A program made the translations under genes and the position numbers. Shown piece by piece: positions 25,483-37,300 of a DNA stretch of 64,000 nt. Origin of the DNA: Ptiloglossa arizonensis. Taxonomy: Eukaryota; Arthropoda; Insecta; Hymenoptera; Colletidae. The DNA lies in the NCBI RefSeq assembly GCF_051014685.1, contig NW_027478596.1, forward strand, positions 372,001-436,000. The letters are read 5' to 3'. Each line of letters starts with the position of its first letter. Positions within the stretch are counted from its first letter, which is position 1. Under the pieces are notes generated by a model. The model made no database searches. It was given only the letters and a program-made list of their open reading frames with translations, and was not told the DNA's origin.

Positions 25483-28400
25483 GTGTGTGTACTTTTCCCC
25501 TAGACCATTCCAGTTATTCGTTTCTAGCATCAGAAATGCGAAAATCTTGATGGTTTCCCAACCATTCCTTAACTTCAAACTCCCATATCTCGCGAACCGA
25601 ATGACGAAATCGAGAAATTCCTGTTGCAACTGAAAGTGGAAACTCGCCCGATTACAAAGGTATGTGCACTTTTCCCCTAGGCCTCTGTAGTTATTGGTTT
25701 CGAGTAACAGACGTGCGAAAATTTCGATGGTTTCTCAAGCATTGCTTAACTTCAAACTCCCATATCTCGCGAACGGATTGACGAACTCGAGAAATTCCTG
25801 TTGCATATGAAAGTAGAGACTCGCCCGATTAGAATGGTGTGTGTACCTTTCCCCTAGACCATTCCAGTTATTCGTTTCTAGCATCAGAATTGCGAAAATC
25901 TTGATGGTTTCTCAACCATTCCTTAACTTCAAACTCCCATATCTCGCGAACGGAATGACGAAATCGAGAAATTCCTGTTGCAACTGAAAGTGGAAACTCG
26001 CCCGACTACAAAGTTATGTGCACTTTTTCCCTAGGCCTCTGTAGTTATTGGTTTCGAGTAACAGACGTGCGAAAATTTCGATGGTTTCTCAAGCATTCCT
26101 TAACTTCAAACTCCCATATCTCGCGTACGGATTGACGAACTCGAGAAATTCCTGTTGCATCCGAAAGTAGAGACTCGCCCGATTACAAAGATATGTGTGT
26201 TTTTCACCTAGGCCTATGTAGTTATTGGTTTCGAGTGTCAGACTTGCGAAAATTTTGATTGTTTCTCAAGCATTCCCTCACTTCAAACTCCCATATCTCG
26301 CGAACGGATTGACGAACTCGACAAATTCCTGTTGCATCTGAAAGCACACACTCGCCCGATTACAATGGTGTGTGTATTTTTCCCCTAGGCCATTCCAGTT
26401 ATTCGTTTCTGGCATCAGAATTGCGAAAATATCGATGGTTTCTCAACCATTCTTAACTTCAAACTCCCATATCTCGTGAACGGATTGACGAACTCGAGAA
26501 ATTCCTGTTGCATCTGAAAGTGGAAACTCGAACGATTACAATGGTGTGTGTACTTTTCCCCTAGGCCATTCCAGTTATTCGTTTCTGGCATCAGAATTGC
26601 GAAAATACCGATGGTTTCTCAACCATTCTTAACTTCAAACTCCCATATCACGCGAACGGATTGACGTACTCGACAAATTCCTGTTGCATCTGAAAGCAGA
26701 AACTCGCCCGATTACAACGGTATGTGTATTTTCCCCTAGGCCATTCTAGTTATTGGTTTCTAGCATCAGAATTGCGAAAATTTCGATAGTTTCTCAACCA
26801 ATATTCAACTTCAAACTCCCATTTCTCGCGAACGGATTGACGAACTCGAGAAATTCCTGTTGCATCTGAAATTAGAAACTCGCCCGATTACAAATATATA
26901 TGTGTTTTCCCCTAGGCCTTTGTTGTTATTGGTTTCGAGTATCAGACTTGCGAATATTTTCAGGGTTTCCCAAACATTCCTTAACTTCAAACCTCCATGT
27001 CTCGCGAACGGATTGACGAACTCGAGAAATTCCTGTTGCATATGAAAGTGGAAACTCGCCCAATTACAAAGGTATGTGTATTTTTCCCCTAGGCCTTGGT
27101 AGTTATTGGTTTCGAGTATCAGACTTGCGAAAATTTTGATGGTTTCTCACCCATTCCTTAATTTCAAACTCCCATATCTCACGAACAGATTGACGAACTC
27201 GAGAAATTCGTGTTGCATCTGAAAGCACACACTCGCCCGATTACAATGGTGTGTGTACTTTTCCCCTAGCCCTCTGTAGTTATTGGTTTTGAGTATCGGA
27301 CTTGCGAAAATTTTGATAGTTTCTCAACCATTCCTTAACTTCAAACCCCCATATCTCGCGAACGGATTGACGAACTGGTGAAATTCCTGTTGCACCGGGA
27401 AGCAGAAAATCGCCCGATTACAATGGTGTTTGTACTTTTCCCCTAGGTCATTCCAGTTATTGGTTTCGAGTATCAGACTTGCGAAAATTTTGATGGTTGC
27501 TCAACCATTCCTTAAATTCAAACTCCCATATCTCGCGAACGGATTGACGAACTCGAGAAATTCCTGTTGCATATGAAAGTAGAGACTCGCCCGATTAGAA
27601 TGGTGTGTGTACCTTTCCCCTAGACCATTCCAGTTATTCGTTTCTAGCATCAGAATTGCGAAAATCTTGATGGTTTCTCAACCATTCCTTAACTTCAAAC
27701 TCCCATATCTCGCGAACGGAATGACGAAATCGAGAAATTCCTGTTGCAACTGAAAGTGGAAACTCGCCCGACTACAAAGTTATGTGCACTTTTCCCCTAG
27801 GCCTCTGTAGTTATTGGTTTCGAGTAACAGACGTGCGAAAATTTCGATGGTTTCTCAAGCATTCCTTAACTTCAAACTCCCATATCTCGCGTACGGATTG
27901 ACGAACTCGAGAAATTCCTGTTGCATCCGAAAGTAGAGACTCGCCCGATTACAAAGATATGTGTGTTTCTCACCTAGGCCTATGTAGTTATTGGTTTCGA
28001 GTGTCAGACTTGCGAAAATTTTGATTGTTTCTCAAGCATTCCCTCACTTCAAACTCCCATATCTCGCGAACGGATTGACGAGCTCGACAAATTCCTGTTG
28101 CATCTGAAAGCACACACTCGCCCGATTACAATGGTGTGTGTACTTTTCCCCTAGGCCATTCCAGTTATTCGTTTCTGGCATCAGAATTGCGAAATTATCG
28201 ATGGTTTCTCAACCATTCTTAACTTCAAACTCCCATATCTCGTGAACGGATTGACGAACTCGAGAAATTCCTGTTGCATCTGAAAGTGGAAACTCGAACG
28301 ATTACAATGGTGTGTGTGTTCTTCACCTAGGCCTATGTAGTTATTGGTTTCGAGTATCAGACTTGCGAAAATTTTGATAGTTTCTCAACCATTCCTTAAC

Positions 28401-29489
28401 TTCAAACTCCCATTTCTCACGAACGGATTGACGAACTCGAGAAACTCCTGTTGTATCCGGAAAGTAGAAACTCGCCCGATTACAAAGATATGTGTGTTTT
28501 TCACCTAGGCCTTTGTAGTCATTGGTTTCGAGTATCCGACTTGCGAAAATTTTGATGGTTTCTCAACCATTCCTTAACTTCGATCTCCCATATCTCGCGA
28601 ACGGATTGACGAACTCGACAAATTCCTGTTGCATCTGAAAGCAGAAACTCGCCCGATTACAACGGTATGTGTATTTTCCCCTAGGCCATTCTAGTTATTG
28701 GTTTCTAGCATCAGAATTGCGAAAATTTCGATAGATTCTCAACCATTATTTAACTTCAAACTCCCATTTCTCGCGAACGGATTGACGAACTCGAGAAATT
28801 CCTGTTGCATCTGAAAGTGGAAACTCGCCCGATTACAAAGGTATGTGTATGTTTCCCCTAGGCCTTTGTAGTTATTGATTTCGAGTATCAGACTTGCGAA
28901 AATTTTGATGGTTTCTCAACCATTCGTTAACTTCAAACTCCCATATCTCGCGAACGGATTAACGAACTCGAAAAATTCTTGTTGCATCTGAAATTAGAAA
29001 CTCGCCCGATTACAAAGATATATGTGTTTTTCCCCTAGGCCTTTGTTGTTATTGGTTTCGAGTATCAGATACTCGAATATTTTGAGGGTTTCCCAAACAT
29101 TCCTTAACTTCAAACTTCCATATCTCACGAACGGATTGACGAACTCGAGAAATTCGTGTTGCATCTGAAAGCACACACTCGCCCGATTACAATGGTGATT
29201 GTACTTTTCTCCTAGGTCATTCCAGTTATTGGTTTCGGGTATCAGACTTGCGAAAATTTTGATGGTTGCTCAACCATTCCTTAAATTCAAACTCCCATAT
29301 CTCGCGAACGGATTGACGAACACGAGAAATTCCTGTTGCATCTTAAAGTAGAAACTCGCCCGATTACAAAGATAAGTGTGTTTTTCACCTAGGCCTTTGT
29401 AGTTATCGGTTTCGGGTATCAGACTTGCGAAAATTTTGATGAATTCTCAACCATTCCTTAACTTCAAACTCCCATATCTCGCGTACGGG
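25483..29489 (+). repeat. Segmental duplication, copy B, ending at the gap
   Basis: This is the partner of 16110-20293. The sequence stops at TCGCGTACGGG at the first N, exactly inside the duplicated segment; copy A continues for unique-to-copy TTGACGAAGTCG after the same bases. The internal difference from copy A is one extra and two missing monomers plus few substitutions. Confidence 0.92.
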
Positions 29490-29589
29490 NNNNNNNNNNN
29501 NNNNNNNNNNNNNNNNNNNNNNNNNNNNNNNNNNNNNNNNNNNNNNNNNNNNNNNNNNNNNNNNNNNNNNNNNNNNNNNNNNNNNNNNN
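29490..29589. other. Assembly gap, 100 N
   Basis: Exactly 100 consecutive N separate the two oppositely oriented arrays. A run of exactly 100 N is the common placeholder for a scaffold join of unknown length, so the real distance between the arms, and whether they are adjacent at all, is not shown by this sequence. The left flank ends at about monomer position 133 and the right flank begins at about the complement of position 139, both just beside the conserved TCGCGA site. Confidence 0.98.
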
Positions 29590-30300
29590 CGTCAATCCGT
29601 TCGCGAGAAATGGGAGTTTGAAGTTAAGGAATGGTTGAGAAACTATCAAAATTTCCGCAAGTCTGATACTCGAAACCAATAACTACATAGGCCTAGGTGA
29701 AAAACACACATATCTCTGTAATCGGGCGAGTTTCTACTTTCAGATGCAACAGGAATTTCTCGAGTTCGTCAATCCGTTCGCGAGAAATGGGAGTTTGAAG
29801 TTAAATAATGGTTGAGAAACTATCGAAATTTTCGCAATTCTGATGCTAGAAACCAATAACTAGAATGGCCTAGGGGAAAATACACATACCGTTGTAATCG
29901 GGCGAGTTTCTGCTTTCAGACGCAACAGGAATTTGTCGAGTTCGTCAATCCGTTCGCGAGAAATGGGAGTTTGAAGTTAGGGAATGGTTGAGAAACTATC
30001 AAAATTTCCGCAAGTCTGATACTCGAAACCAATAACTACATAGGCCTAGGTGAAAAACACACATATCTCTGTAATCGGGCGAGTTTCTACTTTCAGATGC
30101 AACAGGAATTTCTCGAGTTCGTTAATCCGTTCGCGAGATATGGGAGTTTGAAGTTAAGGAATGGTTGAGAAACCCACAAAATTTTCGCCAGTCTGATACT
30201 CGAAACCAATAACTACAAAGGCCTAGGGGAAAAACACACATATCTTTGTAATCGGGCGAGATTCTACTTTCAGATGCAACAGGAATTTCTCGAGGTCGTC
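29590..30300 (-). repeat. Start of right arm, duplicated at 33304-34014
   Basis: From its first base the right arm matches 33304 onward with an offset of 3714 bp (21 monomers less 3). Shared private variants are TTTCAGACGCAACAGG (c at 29921 and 33635), AAGTTAGGGAATGG (about 29974 and 33688) and the CCCACAAAATTTTCGCCAG monomer. The match ends near 30300, where the second copy switches to GGGAGATCGAAG. The contig therefore begins inside a near-identical repeat. Confidence 0.9.
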
Positions 30301-33300
30301 AATCTGTTCGCGAGATATGGGAGTTTGAAGTGAAGGAATGCTTGAGAAACAATCAAAATTTTCGCAAGTCTGATACTCGAAACCAATAACTGGAATGGCC
30401 TAGGGGAAAAGTGCACACACCATTGTAATCGGGCGAGTGTGTGCTTTCAGATGCAACACGAATTTCTCGAGTTCGTCAATCCGTTCGTGAGATATGGAAG
30501 TTTGAAGTTAAGGAATGTTTGGGAAACCCTCAAAATATTCGCAAGTCTGATACTCGAAACCAATAACAACAAAGGCCTAGGGGAAAAACACATATATCTT
30601 TGTAATCGGGCGAGTTTCTAATTTCAGATGCAACAGGAATTTTTCGAGTTCGTCAATCCGTTCGCGAGATATGGGAGTTTGAAGTTAACGAATGGTTGAG
30701 AAACCATCAAAATTTTCGCAAGTCTGATACTCGAAATAAATAACTACAAAGGCCTAGGGGAAACATACACATACCTTTGTAATCGGGCGAGTTTCCACTT
30801 TCAGATGCAACAGGAATTTCTCGAGTTCGTCAATCCGTTCGCGAGATATGGGAGTTTGAAGTTAAGGAATGGTTGAGAAACCCTCAAAATTTTCGCAAGT
30901 CTGATACTCGAAACCAATAACTACAAAGGCCTAGGGGAAAAACACACATATCTTTGTAATCGGGCGAGATTCTACTTTCAGATGCAACAGGAATTTCTCG
31001 AGGTCGTCAATCCGTTCGCGAGAAATGGCAGTTTGAAGTTAAGGAATGGTTGAGAAACTATCAAAATTTCCGCAAGTCTGATACTCGAAACCAATAACTA
31101 CATAGGCCTAGGTGAAAAACACACATATCTCTGTAATCGGGCGAGTTTCTACTTTCAGATGCAACAGGAATTTCTCGAGTTCGTCAATCCGTTCGCGAGA
31201 AATGGGAGTTTGAAGTTAATTAATGGTTGAGAAACTATCGAAATTTTCGCAATTCTGATGCTAGAAACCAATAACTACAAAGGCCTAGGGGAAAAACACA
31301 CATATCTTTGTAATCGGGCGAGATTCTACTTTCAGATGCAACAGGAATTTCTCGAGGTCGTCAATCCGTTCGCGAGATATGGGAGATCGAAGTTAAGGAA
31401 TGGTTGAGAAACCATCAAAATTTTCGCAAGTCGGATACTCGAAACCAATAACTACAAAGGCCTAGGTGAAAAACACACATATCTTTGTAATCGGGCGAGT
31501 TTCTACTTTCAGATACAACAGGAATTTCTCGAGTTCGTCAATCCGTTCGCGAGAAATGGGAGTTTGAAGTTAAGGAATGGTTGAGAAACTATCAAAATTT
31601 TCGCAAGTCTGATACTCCAAACCAATAACTACATAGGCCTAGGTGAAAAACACACATATCTTTGTAATCGGGCGAGTTTCTACTTTCAGAAGCAACAGGA
31701 ATTTTTCGAGTTCGTCAATCCGTTCGCGAGAAATGGGAGTTTGGAGTTAAATAATGGTTGAGAAACTATCGAAATTTTCGCAATTCTGATGCTAGAAACC
31801 AATAACTAGAATGGCCTAGGGGAAAATACACATACCGTTGTAATCGGGCGAGTTTCTGCTTTCAGATGCAACAGGAATTTGTCGAGTTCGTCAATCCGTT
31901 CGCGAGATATGGGAGTTTGAAGTTAAGGAATGCTTGAGAAACAATCAAAATTTTCGCAAGTCTGATACTCGAAACCAATAACTGGAATGGCCTTCGGGAA
32001 ACGTACACATACCATTGTAATCTGGCGAGTTTCTACTTTCAGATGCAACAGGAATTTCTCGAGTTCATCAATCCGTTCGCGAGATATGGGAGTTTGAATT
32101 TAAAGAATGGTTGAGTAACCATCAAAATATTCGCAAGTCTGATACTTGAAACCAATAACTCCTATGGCCTAGGGCAAAGATGCACATACCGTTGCAATCG
32201 GGCGAGTTTCTACTTTCAGATGCATCAGAAATTTCTCGAGTTCGTCAATCCGTTCGCGAGAAATGGGAGTTTGAAGTTAAGGAATGGTTGAGAAACTATC
32301 AAAATTTTCGCAAGTCTGATACCCGAAACCGATAACTACAAAGGCCTAGGTGAAAAACACACTTATTTTTGTAATCGGGCGAGTTTCTACTTTAAGATGC
32401 AACAGGAATTTCTCGTGTTCGTCAATCCGTTCGCGAGATATGGGAGTTTGAAGTTAAATAATGGTTGAGAAATTATCGAAATTTTCGCAATTCTGATGCT
32501 AGACACCAATAACTAGAATGGCCTAGGGGAAAATACACATACCGTTGTAATCGGGCGAGTTTCTGCTTTCAGATGCAACAGGAATTTGTCGAGTTCGTCA
32601 ATCCGTTCGCGAGATATGGGAGTTTGAAGTGAAGGAATGCTTGAGAAACAATCAAAATTTTCGCAAGTCTGATACTCGAAACCAATAACTGGAATGGCAT
32701 AGGGGAAAAGTGCACACACCATTGTAATCGGGCGAGTGTGTGCTTTCAGATGCAACACGAATTTCTCGAGTTCGTCAATCCGTTCGTGAGATATGGAAGT
32801 TTGAAGTTAAGGAATGTTTGGGAAACCCTCAAAATATTCGCAAGTCTGATACTCGAAACCAATAACAACAAAGGCCTAGGGGAAAAACACATATATCTTT
32901 GTAATCGGGCGAGTTTCTAATTTCAGATGCAACAGGAATTTTTCGAGTTCGTCAATCCGTTCGCGAGATATGGGAGTTTGAAGTTAACGAATGGTTGAGA
33001 AACCATCAAAATTTTCGAAAGTCTGATACTCGAAATCAATAACTAAAAAGGCCTAGGGGAAACATACACATACCTTTGTAATCGGGCGAGTTTCCACTTT
33101 CAGATGCAACAGGAATTTCTCGAGTTCGTCAATCCGTTCGCGAGATATGGGAGTTTGAAGTTAAGGAATGGTTGAGAAACCCTCAAAATTTTCGCAAGTC
33201 TGATACTCGAAACCAATAACTACAAAGGCCTAGGGGAAAAACACACATATCTTTGTAATCGGGCGAGATTCTACTTTCAGATGCAACAGGAATTTCTCGA

Positions 33301-34350
33301 GGTCGTCAATCCGTTCGCGAGAAATGGGAGTTTGAAGTTAAGGAATGGTTGAGAAACTATCAAAATTTCCGCAAGTCTGATACTCGAAACCAATAACTAC
33401 ATAGGCCTAGGTGAAAAACACACATATCTCTGTAATCGGGCGAGTTTCTACTTTCAGATGCAACAGGAATTTCTCGAGTTCGTCAATCCGTTCGCGAGAA
33501 ATGGGAGTTTGAAGTTAAATAATGGTTGAGAAACTATCGAAATTTTCGCAATTCTGATGCTAGAAACCAATAACTAGAATGGCCTAGGGGAAAATACACA
33601 TACCGTTGTAATCGGGCGAGTTTCTGCTTTCAGACGCAACAGGAATTTGTCGAGTTCGTCAATCCGTTCGCGAGAAATGGGAGTTTGAAGTTAGGGAATG
33701 GTTGAGAAACTATCAAAATTTCCGCAAGTCTGATACTCGAAACCAATAACTACATAGGCCTAGGTGAAAAACACACATATCTCTGTAATCGGGCGAGTTT
33801 CTACTTTCAGATGCAACAGGAATTTCTCGAGTTCGTTAATCCGTTCGCGAGATATGGGAGTTTGAAGTTAAGGAATGGTTGAGAAACCCACAAAATTTTC
33901 GCCAGTCTGATACTCGAAACCAATAACTACAAAGGCCTAGGGGAAAAACACACATATCTTTGTAATCGGGCGAGATTCTACTTTCAGATGCAACAGGAAT
34001 TTCTCGAGGTCGTCAATCCGTTCGCGAGATATGGGAGATCGAAGTTAAGGAATGGTTGAGAAACTATCAAAATTTTCGCAAGTCTGATACTCCAAACCAA
34101 TACCTACATAGGCCTAGGTGAAAAACACACATATCTTTCTAATCGGGCGAGTTTCTACTTTCAGATGCAACAGGAATTTTTCGAGTTCGTCAATCCGTTC
34201 GCGAGAAATGGGAGTTTGAAGTTAAATAATGGTTGAGAAACTATCGAAATTTTCGCAATTCTGATGCTAGAAACCAAAAACTAGAATGGCCTAGGGGAAA
34301 ATACACATACCGTTGTAATCGGGCGAGTTTCTGCTTTCAGATGCAACAGG
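30300..34350 (-). repeat. Right-arm block with 13-monomer recurrence
   Basis: A GTGTGTGCTTTCAG / GTTTGGGAAACCCTC monomer pair occurs at 30439-30621 and again at 32738-32920 (offset 2299, 13 monomers less 2), followed in both places by the AACGAATGG and AAACATACACATACC monomers. A similar series returns at 40696. The intervening part (31.0-32.4 kb) mixes TTTCCGCAAG, GATACAACAGG and GCAAAGATGCACATACCG monomers. No non-satellite DNA is present. Confidence 0.75.
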
Positions 34351-37300
34351 AATTTGTCGAGTTCGTCAATCCGTTCGCGAGATATGGGAGTTTGAAGTTA
34401 AGGAATGCTTGAGAAACAATCAAAATTTTCGCAAGTCTGATACTCGAAACCAATAACTGGAATGGCCTAGGGGAAAAGTGCACACACCATTGTAATCGGG
34501 CGATATTCTACTTTCAGATGCAACAGGAATTATTGGAGTTCGTCAATCCGTTCGCGAGATATGGGAGATCGAAGTTAAGGAATGGTTGAGAAACTATCAA
34601 AATTTTCGCAAGTCTGATACTTGAAACCAATAACTCCTATGGCCTAGGGCAAAGATGCACATACCGTTGCAATCGGGCGAGTTTCTGCTTTCAGATGCAA
34701 CAGGAATTTGTCGAGTTCGTCAATCCGTTCGCGAGATATGGGAGTTTGAAGTGAAGGAATGCTTGAGAAACAATCAAAATTTTCGCAAGTCTGATACCCG
34801 AAACCGATAACTACAAAGGCCTAGGTGAAAAACACACTTATTTTTGTAATCGGGCGAGTTTCTACTTTAAGATGCAACAGGAATTTCTCGTGTTCGTCCA
34901 TCCGTTCGCGAGATATGGGAGTTTGAATTTAAGGAATGGTTGAGCAACCATCAAAATTTTCGCAAGTCTGATACTCGAAACCAATAACTGGAATGACCTA
35001 GGGGAAAAGTACAAACACCATTGTAATCGGGCGATTTTCTGCTTCCAGGTGCAACAGGAATTTCTCGAGTTCGTCAATCCGTTCGCGAGATGTGGGGGTT
35101 TGAAGTTAAGGAATGGTTGAGAAACTATCAAAATTTTCGCAAGTCCGATACTCGAAAGCAATAACTACATAGGCCTAGGTGAAAAACACACATATCTTTG
35201 TAATCGGGCGAGTCTCTACTTTCAGATGCAACAGGAATTTCTCGAGTTCGTTAATCCGTTCGCGAGAAATGGGAATTTGAAGTTAAGGAATGGTTGAGAA
35301 ACTATCAAAATTTTCGCAAGTCTGATACTCGAAACCAATAACTACAAAGGCCTAGGGGAAAAACACACATATCTTTGTAATCGGGCGAGATTCTACTTTC
35401 AGATGCAACAGGAATTTCTCGAGGTCGTCAATCCGTTCGCGAGAAATGGGAGTTTGAAGTTAAGGAATGGTTGAGAAACTATCAAAATTTCCGCAAGTCT
35501 GATACTCGAAACCAATAACTACATAGGCCTAGGTGAAAAACACACATATCTCTGTAATCGGGCGAGTTTCTACTTTCAGATGCAACAGGAATTTCTCGAG
35601 TTCGTCAATCCGTTCGCGAGAAATGGGAGTTTGAAGTTAAATAATGGTTGAGAAACGATCGAAATTTTCGCAATTCTGATGCTAGAAACCAATAACTAGA
35701 ATGGCCTAGGGGAAAATACACATACCGTTGTAATCGGGCGAGTTTCTGCTTTCAGATGCAACAGGAATTTGTCGAGTTCGTCAATCCGTTCGCGAGATAT
35801 GGGAGTTTGAAGTTAACTAATGCTTGAGAAACAATCAAAATTTTCGCAAGTCTGATACTCGAAATCAATAACTACAAAGGCCTAGGGGAAACATACACAT
35901 ACCTTTGTAATCGGGCGAGTTTCCACTTTCAGATGCAACAGGAATTTCACGAGTTCGTTAATCCGTTCGCGAGATATGGGAGTTTGAAGTTAAGGAATGG
36001 TTGAGAAACCCACAAAATTTTCGCAAGTCTGATACTCGAAACCAATAACTACAAAGGCCTAGGGGAAAAACACACATATCTTTGTAATCGGGCGAGATTC
36101 TACTTTCAGATGCAACAGGAATTTCTCGAGGTCGTCAATCCGTTCGCGAGATATGGGAGATCGAAGTTAAGGAATGGTTGAGAAACTATCAAAATTTTCG
36201 CAAGTCTGATACTCCAAACCAATAACTACATAGGCCTAGGTGAAAAACACACATATCTTTGTAATCGGGCGAGTTTCTACTTTCAGATGCAACAGGAATT
36301 TTTCGAGTTCGTCAATCCGTTCGCGAGAAATGGGAGTTTGAATTTAAATAATGGTTGAGAAACTATCGAAATTTTCGCAATTCTGATGCTAGAAACCAAT
36401 AACTAGAATGGCCTAGGGGAAAATACACATACCGTTATAATCGGGCGAGTTTCTGCTTTCAGATGCAACAGGAATTTGTCGAGTTCGTCAATCCGTTCGC
36501 GAGATATGGGAGTTTGAAGTTAAGGAATGCTTGAGAAACAATCAAAATTTTCGCAAGTCTGATACTCGAAACCAATAACTGGAATGGCCTAGGGGAAAAG
36601 TGCACACTCCATTGTAATCGGGCGATATTCTACTTTCAGATGCAACAGGAATTATTGGAGTTCGTCAATCCGTTCGCGAGATATGGGAGATCGAAGTTAA
36701 GGAATGGTTGAGAAACTATCAAAATTTTCGCAAGTCTGATACTTGAAACCAATAACTCCTATGGCCTAGGGCAAAGATGCACATACCGTTGCAATCGGGC
36801 GAGTTTCTGCTTTCAGATGCAACAGGAATTTGTCGAGTTCGTCAATCCGTTCGAGAGCTATGGGAGTTTGAAGTGAAGGAATGCTTGAGAAACAATCAAA
36901 ATTTTCGCAAGTCTGATACCCGAAACCGATAACTACAAAGGCCTAGGTGAAAAACACACTTATTTTTGTAATCGGGCGAGTTTCTACTTTAAGATGCAAC
37001 AGGAATTTCTCGTGTTCGTCCATCCGTTCGCGAGATATGGGAGTTTGAATTTAAGGAATGGTTGAGCAACCATCAAAATTTTCGCAAGTCTGATACTCGA
37101 AACCAATAACTGGAATGACCTAGGGGAAAAGTACAAACACCATTGTAATCGGGCGATTTTCTGCTTCCAGGTGCAACAGGAATTTCTCGAGTTCGTCAAT
37201 CCGTTCGCGAGATATGGGGGTTTGAAGTTAAGGAATGGTTGAGAAACTATCGAAATTTTCGCAATTCTGATGCTAGAAACCAATAACTAGAATGGCCTAG

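Larger units (their letters stand above)
1..29489 (+). repeat. 177-bp satellite array, left arm (direct orientation)
   Basis: This is an uninterrupted head-to-tail tandem array. The phase motif CGCCCGATTACA (or a near variant) recurs at 1, 178, 355, 532, 709, 886, 1063 and 1240, exactly 177 bp apart, and the periodicity persists to the gap with occasional 176- or 178-bp units. Read from that motif, each monomer carries in order a variable GGTATGTGTATTTTTCCCC segment, the palindrome CCTAGG (about position 32), GTTATTGGTTTCGAGTATCAG, TTGCGAAAATTTTGATGG, a TCTC-loop dyad (83-98), CCTTAACTTCAAACTCCCAT, TCGCGA (123-128), CTCGAG (142-147) and TTCCTGTTGCATCTGAAAG. Monomer subfamilies are distinguished by short diagnostic changes and are arranged in higher-order blocks listed separately. 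No unique DNA, mobile element or gene interrupts the array. A centromeric or pericentromeric role is an inference from size and architecture only. Confidence 0.98.
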
